Positions 22,001 through 29,883 of a stretch of 64,000 nt of DNA are shown in pieces. Every line of letters begins with the position of its first letter. The first letter of the stretch is position 1. The DNA lies in contig NZ_AXZL01000061.1 in the NCBI RefSeq assembly GCF_000485795.1, forward strand, positions 62,001 through 126,000, written 5' to 3'. The stretch is from Shewanella decolorationis S12. GTDB lineage: Bacteria > Pseudomonadota > Gammaproteobacteria > Enterobacterales > Shewanellaceae. Both the position numbers and the translations under genes were made by a program. A model generated the notes under the pieces. It made no database searches, had not been told where the DNA came from, and worked only from the letters and a program-made list of their open reading frames with translations.

Positions 22001-23529
22001 TTCTGTCGGAAATAGTCATAGAGCGAGCGTGATTTTTTCGACAATACGGCCATTGGCGTATCGTCGCCCATGGAGCCTGTCGCTTCTTCGCCTTGTTTTG
22101 CCAGCACCCAAATCACTTGTTCAAGCTCTTCACGGGTGTAGCCAAATTGCTTTTGGTATTGCAGCAGTTGCTCTGGGCTTAATTCGCTAGCGCCATGTTG
22201 CTCCGTTGCCAACTGCTCGGCAGGGATCAGAGTACGGCTGTTTTTGGCCATCCACTCTTTATAGGGGTGACGACGCTTTAGGTCGTTATCAATTTCGAAT
22301 GACTGATACAGACGGCCATTGAGAGTATCTAGCACTAACAGCTCACCCGGGCCGACACGGCCTTTTTCAATCACTTCATCGGCGGCGTAGTCCCAAATGC
22401 CCACTTCGGAGGCGAGGGTTAAGATACGATCTTTAGTGATCACATAACGAGATGGTCGCAAACCGTTACGATCGACCGCGCAAGCGGCGTGGCGACCGTT
22501 GGTCATGACGATACCCGCTGGACCATCCCAAGGTTCCATATGCATGGAGTTAAAGTCATAGAAGGCTTTTAGCTCATCATCCATCTCTGGGTTACTTTGC
22601 CATGCTGGCGGAATAAGCAAACGCATCGCGCGGTATAAGTCCATACCGCCTGAGAGCAACATCTCGAGCATATTATCGAGAGAGGATGAGTCGGAGCCTG
22701 TTTCATTCACAAAGGGTGCCGCCTGTTGTAAGTCGGGCAGTAGTGGTGAATTAAACTTGTAGGCACGGGCACGGGCCCATTGGCGGTTACCAGTAATAGT
22801 GTTGATCTCGCCGTTATGGGCAAGATATCTAAAGGGCTGAGCGAGTGGCCATTTAGGTGAAGTATTGGTTGAAAAGCGTTGATGGAATAAACAAATAGAG
22901 CTCTTCAAACGGATATCGGCAAGGTCGGGATAGAATGCGGGCAAGTCGGCAGGCATCATCAAGCCCTTGTAGACTATGACTTGGCCTGAAAGACTCGCGA
23001 CATAAAAGTCTTTATCGTCAGTAATTTGTTGCTCTAATCGGCGGCGGGCCATGTAGAGGCGACGCTCAAGATCTTTCTCACGCCAGCCAATCGGGGCGTT
23101 GATCAGTACTTGATAGATTTGCGGCAGGCTCGATTTACCAATCTCACCCAATACCTCTGGATTGACGGGGACTTTACGCCAACCAGCAATACTTAAGGTT
23201 TCACGCTCAAGTTCGCGTTCGAGAATAAACTTGGCTTGGTCGGCCAGTTCTTCATCTTGGCTTAAAAACAACATGCCCACGGCGAATTTGCGGCTCAGGT
23301 GCCAGTCATTTTCCGCGGCAACGGCTTCAAAAAATTGCAATGGTAGCTGCATTAATAAACCACAGCCGTCCCCAGTTCGACCGTCAGAGGCGATACCGCC
23401 ACGGTGTTTCATGCGATCGAGGCCATGGATGGCGGTGCGCACGATACGATGGCTGGCTTCGCCATCCATTTGTGCTATCAAGCCAAAACCACAATTGTCC
23501 CGCTCAAAACTGGGATGATATAAGCTCAT
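19081..23529 (-). CDS. gltB: Glutamate synthase (NADPH) large subunit
   Basis: Makes two glutamates from glutamine and 2-oxoglutarate, the core of ammonium assimilation with GlnA. The start is the ATG at 23529 (1482 aa), with a strong GGGAGG on the minus strand about 8 bases upstream. The frame stays open 105 bases further up, but without a start site or homology. After a short propeptide MSLYHPSFERDN comes Cys13, the class II amidotransferase nucleophile (CGFGLIA). The central and FMN domains include GGRSNSGEGGED and ISGYDGGTGASP. A 3Fe-4S motif CKYLRICHLNNCATG is present. The C-terminal GXGXG helix domain includes GNTCLYGATGG. Confidence 0.97.
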   Translation of the reverse strand: MSLYHPSFERDNCGFGLIAQMDGEASHRIVRTAIHGLDRMKHRGGIASDGRTGDGCGLLMQLPLQFFEAVAAENDWHLSRKFAVGMLFLSQDEELADQAKFILERELERETLSIAGWRKVPVNPEVLGEIGKSSLPQIYQVLINAPIGWREKDLERRLYMARRRLEQQITDDKDFYVASLSGQVIVYKGLMMPADLPAFYPDLADIRLKSSICLFHQRFSTNTSPKWPLAQPFRYLAHNGEINTITGNRQWARARAYKFNSPLLPDLQQAAPFVNETGSDSSSLDNMLEMLLSGGMDLYRAMRLLIPPAWQSNPEMDDELKAFYDFNSMHMEPWDGPAGIVMTNGRHAACAVDRNGLRPSRYVITKDRILTLASEVGIWDYAADEVIEKGRVGPGELLVLDTLNGRLYQSFEIDNDLKRRHPYKEWMAKNSRTLIPAEQLATEQHGASELSPEQLLQYQKQFGYTREELEQVIWVLAKQGEEATGSMGDDTPMAVLSKKSRSLYDYFRQKFAQVTNPPIDPLREKHVMSLATCIGREQNLFNETTGHAYRVMFNSPILLFSDFNQLLGLDSTYYRANIVDLNYDPKEGLEHAIRRITSEAERLARSGTTLLILSDRAIDKSAQVIPAAMAVGAVQQMLVSKSLRCDTNIIVETASARDPHHFAVLLGFGATAIYPYLVYESISDLAKRHQLTDTTALMLNFRYGIEKGLRKIMSKMGISTVGSYRCSQQFEAIGIASDVIELCFKGVVSRIEGASFEDIAQDQALLHKAAYRAHVPLPQGGLLKYVDGGEYHCFNPDVVNTLQASLIDKNFATYKKFAELVDNRPVATLRDLIGIKADQAAIELDKVEAASHLFPRFDSAAMSIGALSPEAHEALAIAMNRLGGRSNSGEGGEDARRFNTERNSAIKQIASARFGVTAHYLVNADVLQIKVAQGAKPGEGGQLPGHKVSVEIAGLRHARPGVTLISPPPHHDIYSIEDLAQLIFDLKQINTKALISVKLVSEPGVGTIATGVAKAYADMITISGYDGGTGASPITSVKYAGSPWELGLAEVHQSLVENGLRHKIRLQVDGGLKTGTDVIKAALLGAESFGFGTVPMIALGCKYLRICHLNNCATGVATQDKKLRDNHYHGLPERVMTYFEFVAEEVREWMAALGVSKFEDLVGRSEWLHTLEGQTDKQRGLDLAPILYQPKVRASTARTWQETNPPADLGLLNQHLLNECQSAVDKGECFDAAYSINNTDRSVGARLSGYIASTLGVKGTKAPIKLSFNGSAGQSFGVWNSPGLELKLCGDANDYVGKGMSGGKIVIYPPLGSPFQSERSAIVGNTCLYGATGGRFFAAGQAGERFAVRNSGAIAVVEGLGDNGCEYMTSGIVVVLGKTGVNFGAGMTGGFAYVFDQFGRFNRRVNNELVDTQKLESPIHQQHLKGLIEEHVAETGSEHAKMILSDFANWLDCFVLVKPKNIAVADLLKLEQSSPELAVKAG

Positions 23530-24116
23530 ACAAAAACCTCCCTTGACCTCAACGAAATTACTACTCGGGGAGAAATGTAAAGACTTTCTATAGATATGCA
23601 CCCGAACCACCCAAATTATCCTGAGATTAACCAAAGGTCAAACCAAAAATTTGCATAAAATATGGGTATTCATTCATGTTTCATACACAAAACATAATTA
23701 CTTGACGTTAACGTCAACTGATTAAAGTGCTGTATAACATTATGAATAAAAAGAATTTTAAAAAATGAAAAACGATGGGGTTACTAAAATGTAACATTGA
23801 GGGCGATTGTTTTTGATTTAGAAATAGTGATTTTTATTGCAAATACAGTGGTTGTATAAAAATATAAAATAAGTGAATTGTTATTCTGTTTGCCTGTGAG
23901 TGGAATCACGGAGTGTAAAGACACTGTGAGCAATGACTAAGGTTTTGAGCTTTGACGCTGTGAATCTAACGGGAGTTTGATTTACCACCAAGAAAACCAT
24001 GCTTGCTTTGTTTATCATGAGTTTTTTCATCTAAACACACGTCTTTACTCCTTCTTTTTTGTGATTTTATCTTGGTTAATTTTAATGAAACGACATGAAA
24101 TTTGGCGGGCGAGCTA
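23530..24116. promoter_or_regulatory. gltB upstream region with a 16-bp perfect palindrome (23702-23717)
   Basis: This 587-base AT-rich gap separates gltB from the divergent radical SAM gene. TTGACGTTAACGTCAA at 23702-23717 is a perfect palindrome centred about 180 bases before the gltB start. Its form suits a dimeric regulator. From memory it resembles the LiuR operator described in Shewanella, whose regulon I recall may include gltBD. No gene is supported here; a minus-strand frame at 23966-24253 overlaps the next gene and looks random. Confidence 0.6.
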
Positions 24117-25046
24117 ATGGGGCTCGATGCATACGTAAACACATTCGGTGCCGTGTGTAAGGCTAAATACGGCGAGCGCTTACGCAAGCTGACTATCGAT
24201 GCCAAATTCACTTGCCCTAACCGCGATGGCACTCTGGGACGTGGCGGTTGCACCTTTTGTAATGTGGCGTCTTTTAGTTATCAACAGGCGGAAACGCTTA
24301 GCATCAGTGAGCAGCTCGAACAAGGTAAAGCCCGATATAAAGAGGCGAAACCTAAGCTGAATGCAGACAAGTTTATTGCGTATTTTCAGGCCTATACGAG
24401 CACCTATGATGAGTATCAAGTGTTAATGGCCAAATACGATGAAGCGGTCAAAGACAGTGAGATTGTAGGTTTGTGTGTCGGTACGCGTCCCGACTGTGTG
24501 CCAGACAAGGTTCTCGATTTATTAGCCAGCTACCAGCAAAAGGGCGTCGATGTCTGGTTGGAGCTTGGGCTACAAACCGCCAACGATAAGACTTTGCATA
24601 AGATTAACCGCGGGCACGATTTTGCCTGCTATTGCGATACGGTTGCACGGGCCAGAAGCCGAGGCCTAAAAGTCTGTACTCACCTTATCTTAGGCTTACC
24701 CGGTGAAACTCACCTCGATTATATGGCGACACTGCAAGCAGTGCTGGCGCAGGGCGTCGATGGCTTAAAGCTACATCCATTACATGTCGTCGAGGGCAGT
24801 ACGATGGCGAAGGCTTGGCGCGCAGGACGCTTGCCATTGCTCAGTCTCGAAGAGTATGCCGCTTGTGTCGGCGAGCTAGTTCGCCATACGCCTAAAGAAG
24901 TGATTTTTCATCGGGTGACCGCCTATGCGAAAAAACCAATACTGCTCGCGCCAGAATGGTGCGGTTATCGTTGGAATGGTTTAGTGGCGATAGTTGAAGA
25001 TCTTAAGCGTAAGGGTGGACAAGGGGCTGCATTAGCGCGACCATAA
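24117..25046 (+). CDS. YhcC-type radical SAM protein
   Basis: Radical SAM protein of the YhcC/TIGR01212 type, 309 aa from the ATG at 24117. The iron-sulfur cysteines lie in FTCPNRDGTLGRGGCTFCNV near residues 33-50, the spacing typical of this group. Family segments AYTSTYDEYQVLMAKYDEA, GLCVGTRPDCVPDKVL, ELGLQTANDKTLHKINRGH and HLILGLPGET follow. The biochemical role of the family is not established. The E. coli homologue yhcC is also divergent from gltB, so the neighbourhood is old and conserved. An in-frame TTG at 24102 is an alternative start; neither has a strong ribosome site. Confidence 0.85.
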   Translation: MGLDAYVNTFGAVCKAKYGERLRKLTIDAKFTCPNRDGTLGRGGCTFCNVASFSYQQAETLSISEQLEQGKARYKEAKPKLNADKFIAYFQAYTSTYDEYQVLMAKYDEAVKDSEIVGLCVGTRPDCVPDKVLDLLASYQQKGVDVWLELGLQTANDKTLHKINRGHDFACYCDTVARARSRGLKVCTHLILGLPGETHLDYMATLQAVLAQGVDGLKLHPLHVVEGSTMAKAWRAGRLPLLSLEEYAACVGELVRHTPKEVIFHRVTAYAKKPILLAPEWCGYRWNGLVAIVEDLKRKGGQGAALARP

Positions 25047-25231
25047 TAGCCATATAGCATGAAGGGATTCATTTGCTATCGATTTATCGCTGAGAGTGTT
25101 TGATACAGTTGATTTTTTGTTAAATAAAACTTCTTTTGACCACAAATGCTGCTATAAGTTGCACTGACAATTTTAGTGGGTATCATGTCATAAACTTGTT
25201 TTAAGCATTGGACTACTTAAGGGAGGCCTAG

Positions 25232-25597
25232 ATGGCCACAGTTGAATTAGAAACAATCCTAGATCTCAATACGTTAGAACAGTATTGCAGTGCGATTGGT
25301 GCCGGAACTCTGCTAAAAAGCGTGGTATTATTTGAGCAATTAATGCCTGAGTACGTAGGAAATCTAGTCAAGGCTAACGAAGCTGCTGATAAGGATACTT
25401 TATGCTCTGAAGCCCATAAGTTTAAAGGTGCTGCAGGTTCCGTTGGTTTAAAACGTATTCAGCAAATTGCCCAGTTACTCCAACATGGCGAAGAAGCGAG
25501 CTGGGAAGCTGAACATGGGACTTGGGTTGCGCAAATTGTTGAATTTGCAAGTGCCGATCTCCAACAATTAAAGCAATTCCTACAGGCGAAAGCCTAG
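25232..25597 (+). CDS. hptA: Histidine phosphotransfer protein HptA (Arc phosphorelay)
   Basis: Single-domain histidine phosphotransferase of 121 aa. The phosphorylatable histidine is in EAHKFKGAAGSVGL near residue 62. In Shewanella oneidensis a stand-alone Hpt protein replaces the missing Hpt domain of ArcB and passes phosphate from the ArcS sensor kinase to ArcA. The protein here, located just upstream of oxyR, matches that protein in size and setting. It is monocistronic. AGGGAGG lies close upstream of the ATG. Confidence 0.85.
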   Translation: MATVELETILDLNTLEQYCSAIGAGTLLKSVVLFEQLMPEYVGNLVKANEAADKDTLCSEAHKFKGAAGSVGLKRIQQIAQLLQHGEEASWEAEHGTWVAQIVEFASADLQQLKQFLQAKA

Positions 25598-25608
25598 TAT
25601 GTACGATG

Positions 25609-25633
25609 GAGGTGCAGCTTCAGGTTGCACCTC
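25609..25633 (+). terminator. Hairpin after hptA
   Basis: An 8-bp perfect stem, GAGGTGCA at 25609-25616 and TGCACCTC at 25626-25633, starts 12 bases after the hptA stop. There is no U tract, so termination is likely weak or Rho-assisted. Confidence 0.45.
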
Positions 25634-25815
25634 GATAACCTCAGTTCCAGTCTTTATCCCCTCCGTTTGTTCTCTGTAAGCGCTCTCTTACGTTTTCCTT
25701 TGATTGAAAATCGATTTTGCTCACATAATTGAGCAATTTAGCCGCGTTTTTGTTGATAACTTATGCTAGAGTTGATTAAATTTATTAATTCATAACCTTA
25801 GTGGCAATCGATTAA

Positions 25816-26727
25816 ATGAAAAATTTACCTAGCCTCAAAAATCTATACTACTTGGTGAATCTTCATCAGGAGCAGAATTTTAACCGCGCCGCTAAGGTGT
25901 GTTTTGTTAGCCAATCTACGCTGTCGAGTGGGATCCAGAATCTTGAAGAGCAACTTGGTCACCAGTTAATTGAACGTGATCACAAATCCTTTATGTTCAC
26001 CGCAATCGGCGAAGAAGTGGTGCAACGTTCTCGAAAAATTCTCACTGACGTGGATGACTTAGTCGAATTGGTGAAAAATCAGGGCGAACCCATGACGGGG
26101 GATATTCGCTTAGGCTGTATTCCAACTATTGCGCCGTTTTTATTAAGCAGCGTAGTCAAACAATGCCAGCAAGCCTATCCGGCGATGAGTCTATTGCTCA
26201 AAGAAGATACCACAGAGCGTTTGCTCGATGCCTTAGGTAAAGGGGAGTTGGACTTACTCATTCTCGCCTTACCCGTGGATACCAGTGGTTACCACAGCAT
26301 GAAAGTGGGAATAGACCCCTTTAAGATGGTGATCCATAAAGACTTAGTGGGTGGTATTCATCAACCTATCGACTATCAGACACTGCCCGATGAGAGTATC
26401 TTCCTGCTGCAAAGTGAACACTGCATTACAGGGCATGCGATTACGGCTTGTCAGTTGGGTGATAGCGCGAAAGTGAATCCCTTTGCCGCGACGAGTCTGC
26501 ACACTTTAGTGCAAATGGTGAATAGTAAATTGGGGACTACCTTTTTACCGCAAATGGCGATCGATGCGGGCATTTTAAATGATACCGACCTTGTGGTGAT
26601 GACACCGCCCGGTGAAGCGCCCTATCGCGATATTGGCTTAGTTTGGCGACAAACAACCAGTCGGATTTTGACCTTCCGTACCTTAGGTTTGCTTATCCAA
26701 AAGCTCTTAAGCAAAGAAATGGAATAA
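25816..26727 (+). CDS. oxyR: OxyR, LysR-type hydrogen peroxide sensor
   Basis: LysR-family activator/repressor that senses peroxide by forming a disulfide. It is 303 aa with an N-terminal HTH (FNRAAKVCFVSQSTLSSGIQNLEEQLGHQLIERD). The redox pair is recognisable in EHCITGHAITAC, where two cysteines are separated by eight residues exactly as Cys199 and Cys208 of E. coli OxyR. The following FAATSLHTLVQMV matches the E. coli RATSLETLRNMV segment. It is convergent with cyaC. Expected targets such as catalase, peroxidase and dps genes are not in this window. Confidence 0.93.
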   Translation: MKNLPSLKNLYYLVNLHQEQNFNRAAKVCFVSQSTLSSGIQNLEEQLGHQLIERDHKSFMFTAIGEEVVQRSRKILTDVDDLVELVKNQGEPMTGDIRLGCIPTIAPFLLSSVVKQCQQAYPAMSLLLKEDTTERLLDALGKGELDLLILALPVDTSGYHSMKVGIDPFKMVIHKDLVGGIHQPIDYQTLPDESIFLLQSEHCITGHAITACQLGDSAKVNPFAATSLHTLVQMVNSKLGTTFLPQMAIDAGILNDTDLVVMTPPGEAPYRDIGLVWRQTTSRILTFRTLGLLIQKLLSKEME

Positions 26728-26782
26728 TCGTTGTAATTTTTACGAGTGAAAATAAAGAGTTCAGCAGGTTAAAACAGAGAGT

Positions 26783-27850
26783 TTAACGAGGGGAAACACC
26801 AAACACTTCAATCGAGTGTTGTTTCCCCTTTAGTTTGACTGGACCCAAATTGGTTAAGCGGTATTCGCTATTGGGATTGTCGAGCCTACCCGCCAGCGCA
26901 CCAGAGATCAGCATGCGTTGCCCCAAAGGATTACACTGGTCTTGAAGTCTGGCTAAGGTATTTAGCACATCACTAAAGAAGCTAATTTCTTGTTTTTGCA
27001 CTCCAACAACTGCAGCAACCACTTGTCCACAGTGCGCCGCCGCCTTAAATTTAGGAACAAACCCATAGTGCTCTTCAAAGTAACGTCGCTGCCAATTTAA
27101 CTGCTGGCTAAATTCAAAATAGATATTCATGCAGCGGTCGTGCACCACGCCTTCTTCTAACGGCCAGTGGATCAATACGGCATCGCCCATATAACGGTAA
27201 ATTTCGGCTTCATTATTGGTCACAGTATCGGATAGCAGGCTAAAGCTGTCTTGAATCAGACGGCTAAAACGGTAATCTCCGAGGGACTCAGCGTGGGTTG
27301 TCGAGGCAACCATGTCTAAATAAAGGAATAAACGTTGTTCGTATCGCGGTTTATGGTACTTACCTAAACCAATGTTGAGCAAAATACGTGGCCCAACCAA
27401 GAGTGCCATTTGTTCGACAAAGGCTAAGCTGACGCGCACGACGACTAAATAGACGATAAGTGCTTGGAAGGAAGGACTATAGAGAATATGCGCCGTGAGC
27501 ATTTGTCTTAGGGTTGACATATGGTTTTCAATGGCCCACATATTCAGGAACTGTGTCATATAGGCTAAGGTTGTTGCGCCAAGCAATAGAAATAAGCCTT
27601 TAAAAATGACTGAAAAAATATAAGGGAGGCGATTAATGGCGCTAAAGTCTGTGATTAGGTTAGACATCCAATGTAAGCTGCCAAAGATGATGCCCATGTA
27701 GACTGCAAGCGTCGCGAGATCGGCCGAACCAACAGCCCATTGTGGTAACTCTGGCGACTGTGCATATCGGAAAAACACGAATGCAGCCATGGCTATCGCC
27801 CAAGCTAATATCGCAAAAAGAAGTTTTTTCGCTTGTCTACGTGCTCTCAC
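26783..27850 (-). CDS. cyaC: Membrane-bound class III adenylate cyclase CyaC
   Basis: Makes cAMP from ATP. It is 355 aa from a GTG at 27850. Several N-terminal membrane segments (for example LLFAILAWAIAMAAFVFF and VIFKGLFLLLGATTLAYM) precede a class III catalytic domain from about residue 165. Metal-binding aspartates are visible in LFLYLDMVAST and YRYMGDAVLIHW. The C-terminal domain continues through AAAHCGQVVAAVVG and GPVKLKGKQHSIEVF. In S. oneidensis CyaC supplies much of the cAMP that activates Crp for anaerobic respiration; that role is inferred here from homology and position. Confidence 0.88.
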   Translation of the reverse strand: MRARRQAKKLLFAILAWAIAMAAFVFFRYAQSPELPQWAVGSADLATLAVYMGIIFGSLHWMSNLITDFSAINRLPYIFSVIFKGLFLLLGATTLAYMTQFLNMWAIENHMSTLRQMLTAHILYSPSFQALIVYLVVVRVSLAFVEQMALLVGPRILLNIGLGKYHKPRYEQRLFLYLDMVASTTHAESLGDYRFSRLIQDSFSLLSDTVTNNEAEIYRYMGDAVLIHWPLEEGVVHDRCMNIYFEFSQQLNWQRRYFEEHYGFVPKFKAAAHCGQVVAAVVGVQKQEISFFSDVLNTLARLQDQCNPLGQRMLISGALAGRLDNPNSEYRLTNLGPVKLKGKQHSIEVFGVSPR

Positions 27851-27973
27851 AACGGGTTTTGTATCCGAATACGACGGTATAATTCAGGATGCCGTAGTTT
27901 ATAGAAAATCATCACTAGAGTGCCAGTGATATTTGTGATCTGGATCAATCCAACGTTATATAGCTACGAAAAT

Positions 27974-28645
27974 TTAACCAAATACCTTATTTAATAGCAT
28001 GGCGGTAAAAGCGGTCTTTAAATAGAAACCCCGTGGATTGGTCATTTTTAAGCTGCCGTCTTCGGTAATACTTTGAGTTAACGCCTTACTGTTGGCGGCT
28101 TTAGGGCGCAGTTGCAACACTTCGCCATGCCTTGCGGTGAGTTTTTCCACTTTACCTAAGGCGATAAGTTCCATTATCTCCTCCCAATCCTGCTGCAGTA
28201 ATCTTTGTTCTTGGAGATCGGGTTCCCACAATATGGGGGTGCCCACTCTACGATCTCCCACAGGAATATGCCGCTCACCCTCAACGGGTACCCAGAGTAC
28301 ACGCTGCAACTTGTGACACACTAAGCTGTCTTGCCAGGTTAAGCCTTCGATATTAGTTAGCGGCGCCACACACACATAGGTTGTTTCTAGTGGCTTGCCT
28401 TTGCTATCGATGGGAATGGTTTTTAGCTCAACACCGAGGTGGAGAAAATCCTGCTCGGGTTTTGAACCAGCAGTCGCACCCAACTCCATTTCAATGAGTT
28501 GTCCGACCCAACCCTTATCTCGCTTCAGATCCTTAGGCACAGCAATCCCACGGTGAGCAGCAATTTGAGCCAAAGAGGTGCCGGCCATCATATTGGCGCG
28601 CTCGAGCAGTTCGCTCAAATTTTGAGGGGGGATTATCGGTTTCAT
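27974..28645 (-). CDS. mutH: DNA mismatch repair endonuclease MutH
   Basis: Nicks the unmethylated strand at hemimethylated GATC during MutSL-directed repair. It is 223 aa, with [23 protein letters not shown] near the N-terminus and the catalytic D...ExK arrangement in [16 protein letters not shown] near residues 66-80. The middle carries [23 protein letters not shown]. Its presence implies Dam methylation in this organism. It is divergent from rppH across a long non-coding gap. Confidence 0.95.
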   Translation of the reverse strand: MKPIIPPQNLSELLERANMMAGTSLAQIAAHRGIAVPKDLKRDKGWVGQLIEMELGATAGSKPEQDFLHLGVELKTIPIDSKGKPLETTYVCVAPLTNIEGLTWQDSLVCHKLQRVLWVPVEGERHIPVGDRRVGTPILWEPDLQEQRLLQQDWEEIMELIALGKVEKLTARHGEVLQLRPKAANSKALTQSITEDGSLKMTNPRGFYLKTAFTAMLLNKVFG

Positions 28646-29335
28646 AGGCGAATTTTACTGGAAAATAGGTGCTTAGCAAATAAGGTTAAAAATTGGGCAG
28701 TTAAAAATGGATAAATTTATTCAGAGATGGTTTAGTTTAAGTTATTGATTTTTAAGTTGGTTAATGGATTTTGGCCAAATTAACCTTAAAGTGTCCAAAG
28801 TTACTCTCGGCTTTCCCTTGCGTTTCTCACATATTTATCCACAGATATTATGGATAACTTGCAATTCTGTGGGCTTTAACCGATTAAAAATCGTGAGTCA
28901 ATGGTGAAATGTGGCATTTTTCCACGGTAATGTGGGTAATTTAGGGGGTGCTCTGTGTATAACATTTTAGTGTTACTAAGAGGGAATGACAGATTTTATT
29001 TTTGGTTAAAAAGTAATCTTTTGTGGTTTTTGATAGTTTTCCTTAAATAAAAATAATTTCAACTATATGATATTTTTATTTTTAATTTGTTTTTAGGTTA
29101 ATTGGAGGGAGAGGGATACTTGCTACTTTTTAAACGATATACCCAGTTTACTCGGGTTTCAAACAGAGATATCCACAGAAAATGTGGATATCCCCAAGTA
29201 AAAAGCACTTGGATTGTTGATAAAAGAATAAGTAGGGGGAATTTATCCAAAAAATAGCTGTAAATAGAGGTTTGCTGAGAGACTGGCTTTGTGAAACAAT
29301 CAGTTTATTAAAAGTTATCCTTATTTGGAGTCCAT
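28646..29335. promoter_or_regulatory. mutH-rppH gap with a cluster of DnaA-box-like sites; candidate DARS2-like locus
   Basis: A 690-base AT-rich non-coding region. Matches to TTATNCACA are exact at 28835-28843 (plus) and 28954-28962 (minus). One-mismatch sites are at 28849-28857 (minus, TTATCCATA), 28931-28939 (minus, TTACCCACA), 29169-29177 (plus) and 29183-29191 (minus, both ATATCCACA). The last pair forms a perfect 10-bp inverted repeat (29168-29177 with 29183-29192, 5-base loop), followed by a 6-bp hairpin at 29194-29212. As I recall, the E. coli DnaA-reactivating locus DARS2 also lies in a gap beside mutH. Function here is inference. A minus-strand frame across 29148-29432 is not a credible gene. 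Confidence 0.5.
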
Positions 29336-29860
29336 GTGATTGATAGCGACGGCTTTCGCGCAAATGTGGGCATAATAATTTGTAACAGATACGGTCAAGT
29401 GATGTGGGCCAGACGATTCGGACAACATTCATGGCAATTTCCTCAGGGCGGTGTAGATGATGGTGAGTCGGCCGAAGAGGCGATGTACCGTGAATTGTAT
29501 GAGGAAGTTGGCTTAAGACCCGAGAACGTCACTATATTAACTTCGACCCGTTCTTGGTTGAGGTATCGCTTGCCCAAACGCTTAGTGAGGCAGGACAGTA
29601 AGCCTGTGTGTATTGGTCAAAAGCAAAAGTGGTTTCTGTTACAACTCAAAAGCCAAGATAGTGCGATTAATTTAAGTTCTTCAGGCCACCCAGAGTTTGA
29701 CGATTGGCGTTGGGTAAGTTATTGGTATCCCGTGAGGCAGGTTGTCTCATTTAAGCGTGATGTTTACCGTAAGGTCATGAAAGAGTTTGCGGTAACGGCA
29801 TTGTCATTCCAGACCCAGGAAATTCCAAGGAAGCGGGTAAGACAAAAGGCAACGGGCTGA
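29336..29860 (+). CDS. rppH: RNA pyrophosphohydrolase
   Basis: Nudix hydrolase that removes pyrophosphate from mRNA 5' ends and so triggers RNase E decay. It is 174 aa. The Nudix box [23 protein letters not shown] is near residues 37-59, after WQFPQGG. The start is a GTG at 29336 with GGAG 5 bases upstream. An ATG overlaps it two bases earlier, but it is followed at once by TGA and cannot be used. It sits immediately upstream of ptsP, as in E. coli. Confidence 0.95.
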   Translation: MIDSDGFRANVGIIICNRYGQVMWARRFGQHSWQFPQGGVDDGESAEEAMYRELYEEVGLRPENVTILTSTRSWLRYRLPKRLVRQDSKPVCIGQKQKWFLLQLKSQDSAINLSSSGHPEFDDWRWVSYWYPVRQVVSFKRDVYRKVMKEFAVTALSFQTQEIPRKRVRQKATG

Positions 29861-29883
29861 TTTTCAAAAGAGGATTGAAAACA

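Noticed and set aside
29148..29432. A 94-codon minus-strand gene across the mutH-rppH gap
   Set aside because: It overlaps the start of rppH and the hairpin repeats, and its product looks random.
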